64,000 nucleotides of DNA from Lichenibacterium ramalinae (GTDB lineage: Bacteria > Pseudomonadota > Alphaproteobacteria > Rhizobiales > Beijerinckiaceae): the NCBI RefSeq assembly GCF_004137085.1, contig NZ_QYBC01000005.1:110196-174195 (forward strand), read 5' to 3'. Both the position numbers and the translations under genes were made by a program. Below the pieces are notes generated by a model. That model was not told the origin of the DNA. It saw nothing but the letters and a program-made list of their open reading frames with translations, and ran no database searches. Below are positions 37,870 through 50,670 of the stretch, piece after piece. Each line of letters opens with the position of its first letter. Positions within the stretch are counted from its first letter, which is position 1.

Positions 37870-40800
37870 TCAGGCGATGGCCGGCGCGCTGGTCGGCTCG
37901 ATGTTGACCAGGAAGGCCTTGAACTCCGGCGTATCGGAGTTCGCGTCCCCCACGACGGGCGTGAGGGAGTTCGGCCCCCAGCCCTTCGCGGCCGCGCCCA
38001 TGAAGCCCCAATGCAGCGGGATGCCGACGACATGGACGGTCTTGCCGTCGCAGATCAGCGGCTGGATGCGCTTGGTGACATAGGCCTTGGCCTTGACCTC
38101 GCCGCGCTTGGACCAGACCCGGACCCAGCTGCCGTTGGCGACGCCCTTCTCGTCCGCGAGTTGGTGGCTGATCTCCACGAAGAACTCGGGCTGCAGCACG
38201 GCATTCACGCGGTTGTGCTTGGTCCAGTAGTGGAAGTGCTCCGTCAGCCGGTACGAGGTCGCCGCGTAGGGGAACTCGTCCGAATCGCCGAAGGAGGCGA
38301 CGTCCGCCTGGAAGATGCGCGCCACGGGATTGCCGCGGATCGCCGGGTTGATGACGTTCTTGACCGGCGATTCGAAGGGCTCGTAGTGGATCGGGAACGG
38401 CCCGTCGCGCAGCATCCCGCGCGAGAAGACGCGGGCCGTGCCCTCCTGGTTGAGGATGAAGGGCTGCACGGTGCCGGGCTTGGCGTCCGGCGCGATGTCC
38501 GGCACGTCGAATCCGGCCCACTTGCTGCCGTTCCACTCGATCAGCTTGCGGCTCGGGTCCCACGGCCGTCCCTGCATGTCGCAGGAGGCGGCGTTGTAGA
38601 GCACGCGCCGGTTGACCGGCCAGGCGAAGGTCCAGTTGAGGAACGTGCCCATGTTGCCCGGGTCGGCGTTGTCGCGCCGGGCCATGTTGTTGCCGTTCTC
38701 GTTCCACTGGCCCGAGTAGATCCAGCAGCCGCAGGCGGTCGAGCCGTCGTTCTTCAGCTGGCTGAAGTTGACGACCAGCTTGCCCTTGGCGGTGAGGAGC
38801 TTGGTCGGGTCCTTGGCGTCGAACTGGTCGGCGAGCGCCGATCCGTTGACCTCCTTGGCGAGCTCTTCGGGGGTCGGCTCCTCCGGATCGGCATAGTTCC
38901 AGGTGAGGTCGAGGATCGGGTCCGGGTAGGCCCCGCCCTCGGTCGCGTAGAGCTTCTTCAGCCGCAGGAAGATCTGCGCCATGATCCAGGTGTCGTGCCG
39001 GCTTTCGCCCGGTGCGGAGCCGCCCGCCCAGTGCCACTGCAGCCACCGGCCGGAATTGGCCAGCGAACCCTCCTCCTCGGCGAAGCAGGTGGTGGGCAGC
39101 TGGAACACTTCGGTCTGGATCTTGGACGAGTCGACATCGTTGTAGATGCCGAAGTTCTTCCAGAAGTTGGACGTCTCGGTGTCGAGCGGGTCCATCGTGA
39201 CGAGGAACTTCAGCTTCGACAGGCTGTCCGTCGTCTTGGCCCGGTCCGGGATCGACAGGATCGGGTTGAAGCCCTGGCAGAAATATCCGTTGACCTTGCC
39301 TTCCCGCATCAGCTCGAACATGCGCAGGATGTCGTAGGCCGGCACGTCGAGCTTGGGCAGGTAATCGTAGGCCCAGTCGTTGTCCTTGGTGGCCTTGTCG
39401 CCCCACATGCTCTTCATGAAGGACACGAAGAACTTGTCGTAGTTGCGCCAATAGCTGGTCTGGTCCTGGCGCAGCGGCTTGAACTGGCGCGTCGCGACGT
39501 AGTCGCCGTAGGTCTTCTCCTTCTCGGTGGGGATCGCGAGATACCCGGGGATCAGGTTGGACATCAGGCCGAGGTCGGTGAGACCCTGGATGTTGGAATG
39601 GCCGCGCAGCGCGTTCATGCCGCCGCCCGCCACGCCGATGTTGCCGAGCAGCAGCTGCAGCATCGCCATGGTGCGGATGTTCTGCGCACCCTTGGAATGC
39701 TGCGTCCAGCCGAGCGCATACATGGACGTCATCGCCCTGTCGGGCGCCGACGTGGTGGCGATCATCTCGCAGACGTGGAGGAACTTGTCCTTCGGCGTGC
39801 CGCAGATGCGCTCGACGAGCTCGGGCGTATATTGCTCGACGTGGTCCTTCAGCAGCTGCCACACCGTGCGGGGGTGCTGCAGCGTCATGTCGGACACGAC
39901 GAAGCCGTCCGGGCCGATCTGGTAATCCCAGGTCGAGCGGTCGTAATCGCGCTTCATCTCGTCGTAGCCGGTGAACAGCCCGTCCTTATAGGCGAACCCG
40001 TCCTTCACCAGGTAGCTGATGTTGGTATAGTTCTTGGCGTATTCCCACTGGATCTTGTCGTTGGCGATGCAGTAGCGCATCACCCCGAGCAGGAAGGCGA
40101 TGTCGGTGCCCTGGCGGATGGGGGCGTAATAATCCGCGACGGCGGCCGTGCGGGTATAGCGCGGGTCGACGACGATCAGCTTGGCGCCGCGGTGGGCCTT
40201 GGCTTCCACGAGCCATTTGAAGCCGCACGGGTGCGCTTCGGCCGCGTTGCCGCCCATCACGATCGCGAGATCGGTGTTCTTGATATCAGTCCACGGCTGC
40301 GTCATCGCTCCGCGGCCAAACGTCGGGCCCAAACTGGACACCGTCGGGCCGTGTCAGACACGCGCCTGGTTGTCGAACCCCAGGATGCCGGCCGAGCGCA
40401 CCACCTTGTAGGTCAGGTAGGCGGTCTCGTTCGTGGTGGCGGACGCCGCCAGGAAGCCGGTGGTGGTCCAGCGGTTGACCGCGGTCCCGTCCTTGTTGGC
40501 CTTGATGAAGTTGGCGTCGCGGTCGTCCTTGAGGAGGCGCGCGATGCGGTCGAGGGCCTGGTCCCAGGACACCTGCTGCCACGCGTCCGACCCGGGCTTG
40601 CGCACGCGGGGAACGGTGATGCGGGTCTTGGAGGTGACGAAGTCGTGCAGCGCCGCGCCCTTGGGGCACAGGGTGCCGCGGTTCGTCGGATGGTCGATGT
40701 CACCCTCGATATGGGTGATGTCGGCGCGCTCGCCCTTCTTCAGGTCCCCCTTGGAGTACATGATGATGCCGCAGGCCACCGAGCAGTAGGGGCAGGTGTT

Positions 40801-40953
40801 GCGGGTTTCTGTGGTGTTGGCGAGCTTATAGGGCCTGATGGCCGCGGCTTGCGCCGCCTCGACGCCGCCGAAGCCGAAGGCTCCCAGCGATGTGCCCGCC
40901 GCACCCACGCCGGCCATTTTCAAGAAATGGCGTCGTGAGAGCTCCATGTTCAT
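37870..40953 (-). CDS. fdnG: Formate dehydrogenase-N/O alpha subunit, selenocysteine protein with Tat signal
   Basis: The catalytic subunit (1027 residues including Sec) oxidises formate at a Mo/W-bis-MGD centre in the periplasm. It starts with a twin-arginine signal ([15 protein letters not shown]), then an Fe-S site at Cys54, Cys57, Cys61 and Cys96. At codon 200 (40356-40354) the frame has TGA in the context NQARV-U-HGPTV, exactly where FdnG/FdoG carry selenocysteine. The same frame continues with [21 protein letters not shown]. Automatic calling splits it into 199- and 823-residue pieces. It is one gene, followed by fdnH and fdnI. Confidence 0.97.
40326..40356 (-). promoter_or_regulatory. 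SECIS element following the UGA-Sec codon of fdnG
   Basis: Just after TGA-CAC the message can fold GGCCC (40350-40346) with GGGCC (40330-40326). Inside is a small GAC-GGU-GUC arm that puts GGU in an apical loop, similar to the GGU motif of E. coli fdhF/fdnG SECIS loops recognised by SelB. Position (about 4 nt after UGA) is typical for bacteria. The fold is deduced by eye. Confidence 0.75.
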
Positions 40954-41103
40954 TGAGGCCCCCCCTTCTTCACGCTTCGCGTCACGTTCGCTCGTCCCGT
41001 TGAGGATGGTGCTTTAGAACGATTACGATTGTCACAACCATGTGGCATGATCGCATGCAGTGTCAAACGTTAGTGGCTCAGATGCGGGGTTCGGCCCCAT
41101 CCG

Positions 41104-41898
41104 TCAAGCGGCACCGCCGCATGGGTCGGTTGCCGCAAGGTAAGCGTCGACGATCTGGCGGAACCGCACCGCCCCGAAGCTGGGGAAATGCCCGCCGTGG
41201 ACGATGCGGGGCGCGATCTCGGCCCTCAGCCGCGCCAGCGTGGCGCGATAGGCGGCGATGTCTGAATCCGGGCAGGTGTCGACCAGGGGGCCGTCGTAGA
41301 CGGCGTCCTGCGCGAAGAGCGTGCCGGTCCGCTCCTCGAAGAGGGCGAGGTGGCCGCGGCAATGGCCCGGCGTGTGCAGCACCGTGAGGCTGCGCCCGCC
41401 GAGGTCGATCCGGTCGCCCTCGTCCACGAAGCCGGTGGCCGGCGCGGGCGCGATGCGGTGGGCGCCCGCCGACCAGCCCTCCGGCCGCCGCGTGAAGGCA
41501 TCGGCGTCCCGGCTGCCGTCCGCATAGTTGGCGAAGAGCGTCGCGTCCGGCGCCGGGTCGGCCAGGACCGCCGCCAGGGCAGGGTGGACGAGGCGCTCGT
41601 CCTCCGGCCCGTCGAACTCGTGGGCAGCCCCGATGTGGTCCCAATGGACGTGGCTGACCAGCAACGTCACGGGCCGCCCGCGCAGGATCGGCAGGGACGC
41701 CCGCAGGGGCACGTGGCCGAGCCCCGCATCGATCAGCAGGTCCCGGTCCCGTCCCCGCACCAGCCACATGTGGCCCCGATAGAAGGGCGGCATCCAGGGC
41801 TCGTGGATCAGCGTCACGTCGTCGGCGAAGGGCAGGGCCTCGTACCAACCCTCGGGCGGTACGCCATGCGATTTCGAAATGGCTTGTCCGTCGACCAT
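41104..41898 (-). CDS. Metallo-beta-lactamase-fold hydrolase
   Basis: The 264-residue protein has the metal motif HVHWDHIG (His83, His85, Asp87, His88), further ligands in LHTPGHCRGHLAL (His), AQDAVYDGPL (Asp) and VHGGHFPSFG (His). It is a two-metal MBL fold hydrolase of the glyoxalase II/lactonase type; the substrate is unknown. ATG 41898 is preferred over 41925 because AAGGAG precedes it by 6 nt. It is transcribed toward fdnG but is separated from it by about 150 bp with no sign of an operon. Confidence 0.88.
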   Translation of the reverse strand: MVDGQAISKSHGVPPEGWYEALPFADDVTLIHEPWMPPFYRGHMWLVRGRDRDLLIDAGLGHVPLRASLPILRGRPVTLLVSHVHWDHIGAAHEFDGPEDERLVHPALAAVLADPAPDATLFANYADGSRDADAFTRRPEGWSAGAHRIAPAPATGFVDEGDRIDLGGRSLTVLHTPGHCRGHLALFEERTGTLFAQDAVYDGPLVDTCPDSDIAAYRATLARLRAEIAPRIVHGGHFPSFGAVRFRQIVDAYLAATDPCGGAA

Positions 41899-42016
41899 GA
41901 AGGACTCCTTAACAACGCCATGCACCGTGCGCCTAGCTGCGCTGCACTCTTCCTGTGTTGCGACGCAACATGGACGGGGCTATCTCATCGTCATCGGCAT
42001 CAAGACCGATCCGGGA

Positions 42017-42034
42017 GGTTTGATCCATCAAACC
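42017..42034. promoter_or_regulatory. Perfect inverted repeat before the DUF1127 gene
   Basis: GGTTTGAT-CC-ATCAAACC is an exact 8+8 inverted repeat ending 20 nt before the DUF1127 start codon. It could be a protein-binding site near the promoter, or a hairpin in the mRNA leader just upstream of the ribosome site AGGGAAA. Confidence 0.6.
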
Positions 42035-42054
42035 GTTTTGAGGGAAATCGAACC

Positions 42055-42219
42055 ATGTTCAACAAACTTTTCGCCCTGGCGCAGGATCGCCTCGACAAGA
42101 GCCGCCGTTATCGCCAGCTGCTGGCCGAGATCGACACGTTGTCGAACGCCGACCTCGTCGAGATGGGGGCTTTCCAGTCCGACCTCTACGCCGCGGCGCA
42201 TCGCCAGGTCTACGGCTGA
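42055..42219 (+). CDS. DUF1127 microprotein (54 aa)
   Basis: The protein MFNKLFALAQDRLDKSRRYR continues QLLAEIDTLSNADLVEMGAF and ends QSDLYAAAHRQVYG. It shows the DUF1127 pattern: a basic helix, then a second helix with LSNADLVEMG. In alphaproteobacteria such small, Arg-rich proteins bind RNA and affect phosphate or C1 metabolism and RNA turnover. It is a single-gene unit, with a palindrome upstream and a very strong terminator 36 nt downstream, so high expression is likely. Confidence 0.85.
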   Translation: MFNKLFALAQDRLDKSRRYRQLLAEIDTLSNADLVEMGAFQSDLYAAAHRQVYG

Positions 42220-42254
42220 TCCTCCGGGCCACGACGGCCCGATCCAGCCGCCAT

Positions 42255-42297
42255 ACGAAAAGGGCCGCGACGCCATGGGCGTCGCGGCCCTTTTCGT
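42255..42297 (+). terminator. Terminator with 20-bp perfect stem
   Basis: ACGAAAAGGGCCGCGACGCC (42255-42274) is exactly complementary to positions 42278-42297 across an ATG loop. The AAAA/TTTT ends give a U-tract on both strands, so it is a strong bidirectional terminator after the DUF1127 gene. Confidence 0.92.
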
Positions 42298-42451
42298 GTG
42301 GCGAGGTCCCCTCCTGGCCCATGGCGTCCATCGCGCCGTCGCCGACACACGCCGGCTCCGACATGCCAGCCGTCCGCTTCGCCCCGAGGCCCGCCGCCTT
42401 GCCGGGGGCGGGCCCTGACCCCACCTGCGACACCAAGGCAGGAGGTGCGCG

Positions 42452-43402
42452 ATGGCGGAGCGGGCGTGGAAGATCGAGGACGCGCCGCGGCTCGATGGCC
42501 GCCTGGCCATCGTCACGGGGGCGTCGGGCGGGCTCGGCGCCGAGACCGCGCTCGGCCTCGCGCGGCGGGGCGCCGCCGTGGTCCTGGCGGCCCGCAACGC
42601 CGTCAAGGCCGAGACCGCGCTGCAGCGCCTGCGCGCGGCCGTGCCGGGCGCCGATATCCGCGTCGGGCTGCTCGACCTCGCCGACCTCGCCTCCGTGCGG
42701 CGCTTCGCCCAGTCCCATCTCGACGTCGGCCAGCCGGTCGACGTGCTGGTCAACAACGCCGGCGTCATGGCCTATCCCACGCGGCGAGTCACGCGGGACG
42801 GGTTCGAGGAACAGTTCGGCACCAATTACCTCGGCCACTTCGCCCTGACCGGCCTGCTGCTGCCGGCCCTCGTCCGGGCGCAGGGCGGTGGCCGGGTCGT
42901 GTCGCTGGCGAGCCTCGCCCATGTCCAGGGCCGCATCGCCCTCGACGACCTCCAGGGCGAGGCGCGCTACGACGGCTGGACGGCCTACCGCCAGAGCAAG
43001 CTCGCCATGCTGGTCTTCGCCCGCGAACTCCAGCGCCGCGCCGATGCGGCGGGCTGGCCCCTGCGCTCCGTCGCGGCCCATCCGGGCTGGGCCGTCACCG
43101 ACATCATCTCGAACGGGCCGGCCGAGGGGCGCGGCGGGGTCAAGCCCGCGCTGATGAACCTCGCCTTCAGCTTCCTCGGCCAGTCCGCGGCGGACGGCGC
43201 CCTGCCCATCCTCTACTCCGCCACGATGGAGAAGGCCGAGCCCGGCGGCTATTACGGCCCCGCGGGGCGGGGGGAGAGGACCGGGTCGGTCGGCCCTTCC
43301 CGCGTCATGCCGCAGGCGCGCGATGCCGCTGTCGCGGCGGCCCTGTGGGACGCGTCGGAGCGGCTGACCGGCGTGCGCTTCGGGCTGGAGGAGAGGGTAT
43401 GA
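42452..43402 (+). CDS. Short-chain dehydrogenase/reductase (retinol dehydrogenase-like)
   Basis: The 316-residue SDR has TGASGGLGAETAL (cofactor loop), an Arg after beta-2 (VLAARNAVKAE) favouring NADP, DVLVNNAGVMAYP, Ser in VVSLASLAHVQG and the catalytic pair in YRQSK. The extended C-terminal part (VAAHPGWAVTDI ... GGYYGPAGRGE) resembles the eukaryotic-like RDH/WWOX group common in bacteria. Substrate unknown. The ATG follows AGGAGG. Its stop overlaps the next start (ATGA), so the two dehydrogenases are coupled. Confidence 0.9.
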   Translation: MAERAWKIEDAPRLDGRLAIVTGASGGLGAETALGLARRGAAVVLAARNAVKAETALQRLRAAVPGADIRVGLLDLADLASVRRFAQSHLDVGQPVDVLVNNAGVMAYPTRRVTRDGFEEQFGTNYLGHFALTGLLLPALVRAQGGGRVVSLASLAHVQGRIALDDLQGEARYDGWTAYRQSKLAMLVFARELQRRADAAGWPLRSVAAHPGWAVTDIISNGPAEGRGGVKPALMNLAFSFLGQSAADGALPILYSATMEKAEPGGYYGPAGRGERTGSVGPSRVMPQARDAAVAAALWDASERLTGVRFGLEERV

Positions 43403-44241
43403 CCACGATCGCGATCCTGGCGACGGGCGCCATGGGGGCCGGCATCGGCCTGCACCTCGTCGAGGGCGGCGCCACCGTGCTGACCAACCTCGACGGCCGG
43501 GGACCGGAGAGCCGCCGCCGCGCCGTCGAGGCGGGCCTGCGGGACGTGCCCCTGTCCGAGGTCGCCCGTGCCGACATCGTCCTGTCCATCGTGCCGCCGG
43601 GCTCCGCCGTGGCGCTCGCCGAGCGGCTCGCGCCGGCCCTGGCGGCCAGCGACAGCAAGCCGGTCTTCGTCGACGCCAATGCCATCAGCCCCGAGACGGC
43701 GGAGCGCGTGCGCGCGGCGCTCGCCGGTTCGGGATGCGCCGTCGTCGACGGCTGCATCATCGGGGCGCCGCCGCAGCCCCGCGGCAAGAGCCCGGCCTTC
43801 TACGTCAGCGGCGACCCGGACCGGCTGACCGCTCCGCTGGCCCAGCACGGGCTCGACTGGAAGCCCATGGAGGCGCCCTTCGGGGCAGCCTCCGGCCTGA
43901 AGCTCGTCTATGCCATGTGCACCAAGGGCGTCACGGCGCTCGCCGCCGCCATGGTGCTGGGGGCGGAGCGCAACGGCGCCGGCGCGGCGCTGCGGGCCGA
44001 ACTCGCCCGCAGCCAGCCCGAACTCGTCGGCCGCTTCGCCAAGGCCATGCCCGACATGCTGCCCAAGGCGTACCGCTGGGTCGCCGAGATGCGCGAGATC
44101 GCGGCCTTCCTCGGCCCGGACGATCCCGCCGCCCTGATGTTCGAGGGCGCCGCCCAGGTCTACGAACGGCTCGCCGCCGACCGCGAGGCCGGGGGCGAAC
44201 TCGGGGCCACGCTGCTGGCGGGGTCGAAGCCGGCGGTGTGA
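43399..44241 (+). CDS. NAD(P)-dependent beta-hydroxyacid dehydrogenase-like protein (6PGDH/DUF1932)
   Basis: The 280-residue protein begins with a Rossmann loop (MTTIAILATGAMGAGIGLHL), with LATGAMG where most relatives have GxGxMG. It continues with VLSIVPPGSA, FVDANAISPETAERV, DGCIIGAPP and a helical C-terminal domain of DUF1932 type (GLKLVYAMCTKGVTAL with the catalytic Lys in CTKG or LKLVY). It should act on a hydroxyacid, not identified. It is translationally coupled with the SDR upstream, suggesting consecutive oxidation steps. Confidence 0.87.
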   Translation: MTTIAILATGAMGAGIGLHLVEGGATVLTNLDGRGPESRRRAVEAGLRDVPLSEVARADIVLSIVPPGSAVALAERLAPALAASDSKPVFVDANAISPETAERVRAALAGSGCAVVDGCIIGAPPQPRGKSPAFYVSGDPDRLTAPLAQHGLDWKPMEAPFGAASGLKLVYAMCTKGVTALAAAMVLGAERNGAGAALRAELARSQPELVGRFAKAMPDMLPKAYRWVAEMREIAAFLGPDDPAALMFEGAAQVYERLAADREAGGELGATLLAGSKPAV

Positions 44242-44272
44242 GCGCCCCGTCCCCGGGGCGCCGCCGCCGACG

Positions 44273-46969
<2,697 letters not shown>

Positions 46970-47182
46970 GCTCTCCCGCCCTCTTCCGACCGCCAACAGC
47001 CCGGCCTTGCGCCGCTTATCGTCGCGTTTAGAGCATGAACGTAGCCTTGGGGCGAGCGCCGCGTGACGGTGGCGCCCCGCCCGGCGACGGCCTGGAACGC
47101 CCGGTCCGCCGCGCGGGTCGTGCCGGTCGGCTCCGACCGAAACCGGGGCGACGTCTATGCGGTCCCCCGCCGCCGCTGCGCG

Positions 47183-47761
47183 TCACGCGTGCGAGCGCAG
47201 GCGCAGCGCGAAGAAGATCCAGTTGATGCCCGTGAAGACGAGCTCGATCCCGAGCAGCAGGCCGATGACGAAGAGGCCGTTGGCGGGCCAGCCGCTCACG
47301 ATGAGGAGGCCCAGCAGGCCCGTCACCACGCCCGACAGGATCAGCGGGCCGCGCATCTTGTCGTGGTGGCGGAAGCCCGCGACCGCCCGCACGATGCCGG
47401 TGGCGAGCAGGCCGGCGCCGAGCAGGAGCGTCAGCACGACCGAGGCCTGCACGGGCTCGGCCCAGGCGAAGATCCCGGCCGCCACATAGAACAGGCCGCT
47501 GATCTCCCAGTAGAGCGCCTGGCCCCAGCCGCGCGCCCGGAAGCCCAGCACGATCTCGACGAGGCCCACGACGGCGACGAGCACGCCGATCGTCACCACC
47601 GACACCAGCGTGGCGAATTCCGTGATGGCGAGCGCGACGAGGCCCGCCACCACGGCCACGATCCCGAGGCCCAGGAACCAGGCCCAGTTGGCCCGCAGCT
47701 GTTCGGTCGGCGGCAGGCCGCGGAGTTTGGCGCCGAAGCCCGTCGGTGGCTGCATCGTCAT
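47183..47761 (-). CDS. HdeD-family (DUF308) membrane protein
   Basis: The 192-residue protein has six membrane helices in DUF308 pairs: WFLGLGIVAVVAGLVALAI, FATLVSVVTIGVLVAVVGLV, ALYWEISGLFYVAAGIFAW, SVVLTLLLGAGLLATGIV, LILSGVVTGLLGLLIVSGW and LFVIGLLLGIELVFTGINWI. HdeD of E. coli is linked with acid resistance; the mechanism is unknown. The ATG at 47761 follows AAGGAC. It is divergent from dxs with about 200 bp between. Confidence 0.9.
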   Translation of the reverse strand: MTMQPPTGFGAKLRGLPPTEQLRANWAWFLGLGIVAVVAGLVALAITEFATLVSVVTIGVLVAVVGLVEIVLGFRARGWGQALYWEISGLFYVAAGIFAWAEPVQASVVLTLLLGAGLLATGIVRAVAGFRHHDKMRGPLILSGVVTGLLGLLIVSGWPANGLFVIGLLLGIELVFTGINWIFFALRLRSHA

Positions 47762-47959
47762 GGTCTGTCCTTCTGCGGCCGATGTTGAGCTGAACAATCC
47801 GAAGCGCAGCGCTCGATGTGTTCTGGTGATCTGTGACCTGGAAGACCACAGCGGTGACTTTGAGCGCCGGGCTCCCCAGGGAGCATTTGCGTCCCGGCAC
47901 CCTTCCGCCTAAACGAAGGGAAAGCTCAGACGCTAGGGTCTATCATTCATGAGGTTGTC

Positions 47960-49915
47960 GTGACGGTTTCCACGCCCCTTCTCGATCAAGTCGATCAGCC
48001 CGACGCGCTCCGGCGCATGTCGGACGCCGACCTGCGCCAAGTCTCGGATGAACTGCGTGCCGAGACGATCAGCGCCGTGTCGGTCACGGGCGGCCACCTC
48101 GGTTCGGCTCTGGGCGTCATCGAACTCACCGTCGCGATCCACGCCGTCTTCAACACGCCGGCCGACCGGCTGATCTGGGATGTCGGTCATCAGGCCTATC
48201 CCCACAAGATCCTCACCGGCCGCCGCGCGCGCATCCGCACGCTCCGCCAGGCCGGGGGCCTGTCGGGATTCACGAAACGTGCGGAGAGCGAATACGATCC
48301 CTTCGGCGCCGCCCATTCCTCGACGTCGATCTCGGCCGGCCTCGGCATGGCCGTCGGGCGCGACCTCGCGGGCCGCGACAATTCCGTCATCGCCGTCATC
48401 GGCGACGGGTCCATGTCGGCCGGCATGGCCTACGAGGCGATGAACAACGCCGGCGCGCTGAAGTCGCGCCTCGTCGTCATCCTCAACGACAACGACATGT
48501 CGATCGCGCCGCCCGTCGGCGCCATGTCGGGCTACCTCGCCCGCCTCGTGTCGGGCGGGGCCTACCGCACCGTGCGCGAGTTCGGCAAGCAGCTGGCGGC
48601 CCACCTGCCGAAGTTCTTCTACGACAAGGCCCGCCGCACCGAGGAATACGCCCGCGGCTTCTTCACCGGCGGCACGCTGTTCGAGGAGCTCGGCTTCTAC
48701 TACGTGGGGCCGATCGACGGCCACAACCTCGACCAACTGCTGCCCGTGCTGCGCAACGTGCGCGACGAGGCGCAGGGTCCGGTGCTGATCCACGTCGTGA
48801 CGCAGAAGGGCAAGGGCTACGCGCCGGCCGAAGCCTCCGCCGACAAGTACCACGGCGTGTCGACCTTCGACGTCATCACCGGCACCCAGGCCAAGCCCAA
48901 GGCCAATGCCCCGGCCTACCAGCGCGTCTTCGGCGAAAGCCTCATCAAGGAGGCCGACCGGGACGACAAGGTCGTGGCCATCACGGCCGCCATGCCGTCC
49001 GGCACCGGCATCGACCTCTTCGGCCAGGCCCACCCCACCCGCACCTTCGACGTCGGCATCGCCGAGCAGCACGCCGTCACCTTCGCGGCCGGCCTCGCCA
49101 CGGAAGGGTTCAAGCCCTTCGTGGCCATCTACTCGACCTTCCTGCAGCGCGGCTACGACCAGGTCGTGCACGACGTCGCCATCCAGAACCTGCCGGTCCG
49201 CTTCGCCATGGACCGCGCCGGCCTCGTGGGCGCCGACGGCCCGACCCACGCCGGCTCCTTCGACCTCGCCTACCTCGGCTGCCTGCCCAACATGATGATC
49301 ATGGCGGCGGCCGACGAGGCGGACCTCGTCCACATGGTGGCCACCCAGGTCGCCTACGACGACGGTCCCTCCGCCCTGCGCTACCCGCGCGGCGAAGGCG
49401 TCGGCATGGACATGCCGGCCGTCGGCGTCCCGCTCGAGATCGGCAAGGGCCGCATCCTGCGCGAGGGCAAGCAGGTCGCCATCCTGTCGCTCGGCACCCG
49501 CCTCGCCGAAGCCCTGAAGGCCGCCGACACGCTGGCCGGCATGGGCCTCTCCACCACGGTGGCGGACGCCCGCTTCGCCAAGCCGCTCGACCGCGAGATG
49601 ATCCGCGGCCTGGCCGAGAAGCACGACGTGCTCATCACCATCGAGGAAGGCTCGGTCGGCGGCTTCGGCTCCTTCGTGCTGCAGTTCCTCAGCGAGGAAG
49701 GCCTGCTCGACGGCGGCCTCAAGGTCCGCGCCATGGTGCTGCCCGACACGTTCATCGACCATGACAAGCCCGAGAAGATGTATGCCCAGGCGGGGCTCGA
49801 CGCGAAGGGCATCGTGGCCAAGGTGCAGGACGCCCTGGGCATGAGCGCGGGCGCCGAGGCGTCCCCCGCCGCCAAGCGGACGCCCCCCCGGGCCGTCCCC
49901 AAGGTGGCGGGCTGA
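47960..49915 (+). CDS. dxs: 1-deoxy-D-xylulose-5-phosphate synthase
   Basis: A 651-residue TPP enzyme that makes DXP from pyruvate and glyceraldehyde-3-phosphate, the first step of the MEP isoprenoid path. It starts with GTG. Key parts are [30 protein letters not shown], the TPP site [16 protein letters not shown] (148-163), [16 protein letters not shown] and [14 protein letters not shown]. Its TGA overlaps a CTG that probably starts tlyA, so dxs, tlyA and a 23S methyltransferase-like gene form one unit. Confidence 0.97.
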   Translation: MTVSTPLLDQVDQPDALRRMSDADLRQVSDELRAETISAVSVTGGHLGSALGVIELTVAIHAVFNTPADRLIWDVGHQAYPHKILTGRRARIRTLRQAGGLSGFTKRAESEYDPFGAAHSSTSISAGLGMAVGRDLAGRDNSVIAVIGDGSMSAGMAYEAMNNAGALKSRLVVILNDNDMSIAPPVGAMSGYLARLVSGGAYRTVREFGKQLAAHLPKFFYDKARRTEEYARGFFTGGTLFEELGFYYVGPIDGHNLDQLLPVLRNVRDEAQGPVLIHVVTQKGKGYAPAEASADKYHGVSTFDVITGTQAKPKANAPAYQRVFGESLIKEADRDDKVVAITAAMPSGTGIDLFGQAHPTRTFDVGIAEQHAVTFAAGLATEGFKPFVAIYSTFLQRGYDQVVHDVAIQNLPVRFAMDRAGLVGADGPTHAGSFDLAYLGCLPNMMIMAAADEADLVHMVATQVAYDDGPSALRYPRGEGVGMDMPAVGVPLEIGKGRILREGKQVAILSLGTRLAEALKAADTLAGMGLSTTVADARFAKPLDREMIRGLAEKHDVLITIEEGSVGGFGSFVLQFLSEEGLLDGGLKVRAMVLPDTFIDHDKPEKMYAQAGLDAKGIVAKVQDALGMSAGAEASPAAKRTPPRAVPKVAG

Positions 49916-50670
49916 CCGCAACCGACGACGCGGCGGGACCGTCCCGCAGGGCCGACGTCGCGCTGGTCGCGGCGGGTTTCTTCGAGAGCCGGGCCCGTGC
50001 CGCCGAAGCCATCGCGGCCGGCCTCGTCACGGCCGACGGCGTCACTGTCGCCAAGCCGGCCGGCAAGGTGGCGGCCGACGCCGTGCTGCGGGCGACGCCG
50101 GCCCATCCCTACGTGTCCCGCGGCGGGCTCAAGCTGGCGGCGGCGCTCGACGGCTTCGCCATCGACCCGGCGGGGCTGCGCTGCCTCGACGTCGGCTCCT
50201 CGACGGGCGGTTTCACCGACGTGCTGCTGCGCCGCGGCGCCGCCCACGTGACGGCCGTGGACGTGGGGCGGGACCAGTTCCACCACAGCCTCCGCGCCGA
50301 CCCCCGCATCACGCTGCGCGAGTCCACCGACATCCGGGCGCTGGCCCCGGCGGACCTCGCCGCGCCCGTCGACCTCGTGGTCTGCGACGCGAGCTTCGTG
50401 TCGCTGCGCATCGTGCTGCCGCCGGCCCTCGCCCTGGCCGGGCCGCGGGCCGCGCTGGTGGCGCTCGTCAAGCCGCAGTTCGAAGCCGGCCGCCGCGCCC
50501 TCAAGAAGGGCATCGTGCGCGACCCCGCCGTGCACGAGGCCGTGTGCCGCGACATCGCCGCCTTCGTGACCGACGCCGGATGGACGCTCTTGGGCGTCGC
50601 GCCCTCGCCGGTCGCCGGCGGGGACGGCAATCTCGAATTCCTGCTGGGAGCCCGCCGCCGTGGCGATTGA
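49912..50670 (+). CDS. tlyA: TlyA family RNA 2'-O-methyltransferase (S4 domain + FtsJ-like)
   Basis: The reading frame has an N-terminal S4 RNA-binding domain ([32 protein letters not shown]) that starts well before the first standard start (GTG at 50068). The FtsJ-like part follows: [33 protein letters not shown] (SAM site), [17 protein letters not shown] and [10 protein letters not shown]. No ATG, GTG or TTG lies upstream of the S4 domain in frame before dxs ends. A CTG at 49912 overlaps the dxs stop (CTGA) and is the best candidate. TlyA methylates 16S/23S rRNA riboses; the exact sites here are unknown. Confidence 0.9.
   Translation: MTATDDAAGPSRRADVALVAAGFFESRARAAEAIAAGLVTADGVTVAKPAGKVAADAVLRATPAHPYVSRGGLKLAAALDGFAIDPAGLRCLDVGSSTGGFTDVLLRRGAAHVTAVDVGRDQFHHSLRADPRITLRESTDIRALAPADLAAPVDLVVCDASFVSLRIVLPPALALAGPRAALVALVKPQFEAGRRALKKGIVRDPAVHEAVCRDIAAFVTDAGWTLLGVAPSPVAGGDGNLEFLLGARRRGD

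Noticed and set aside
40341-40356. Stop codon inside fdnG as a nonsense mutation or frameshift
   Set aside because: The frame is the same on both sides, the site equals the known Sec position, and selA/selB are linked.
41041-41060. TGGCAT-like sigma-54 promoter before fdnG
   Set aside because: The spacing to the GC element is off by one and the orientation points away from fdnG.
50068-50670. GTG 50068 as the tlyA start
   Set aside because: It would remove most of the S4 domain that is clearly encoded upstream in the same frame.
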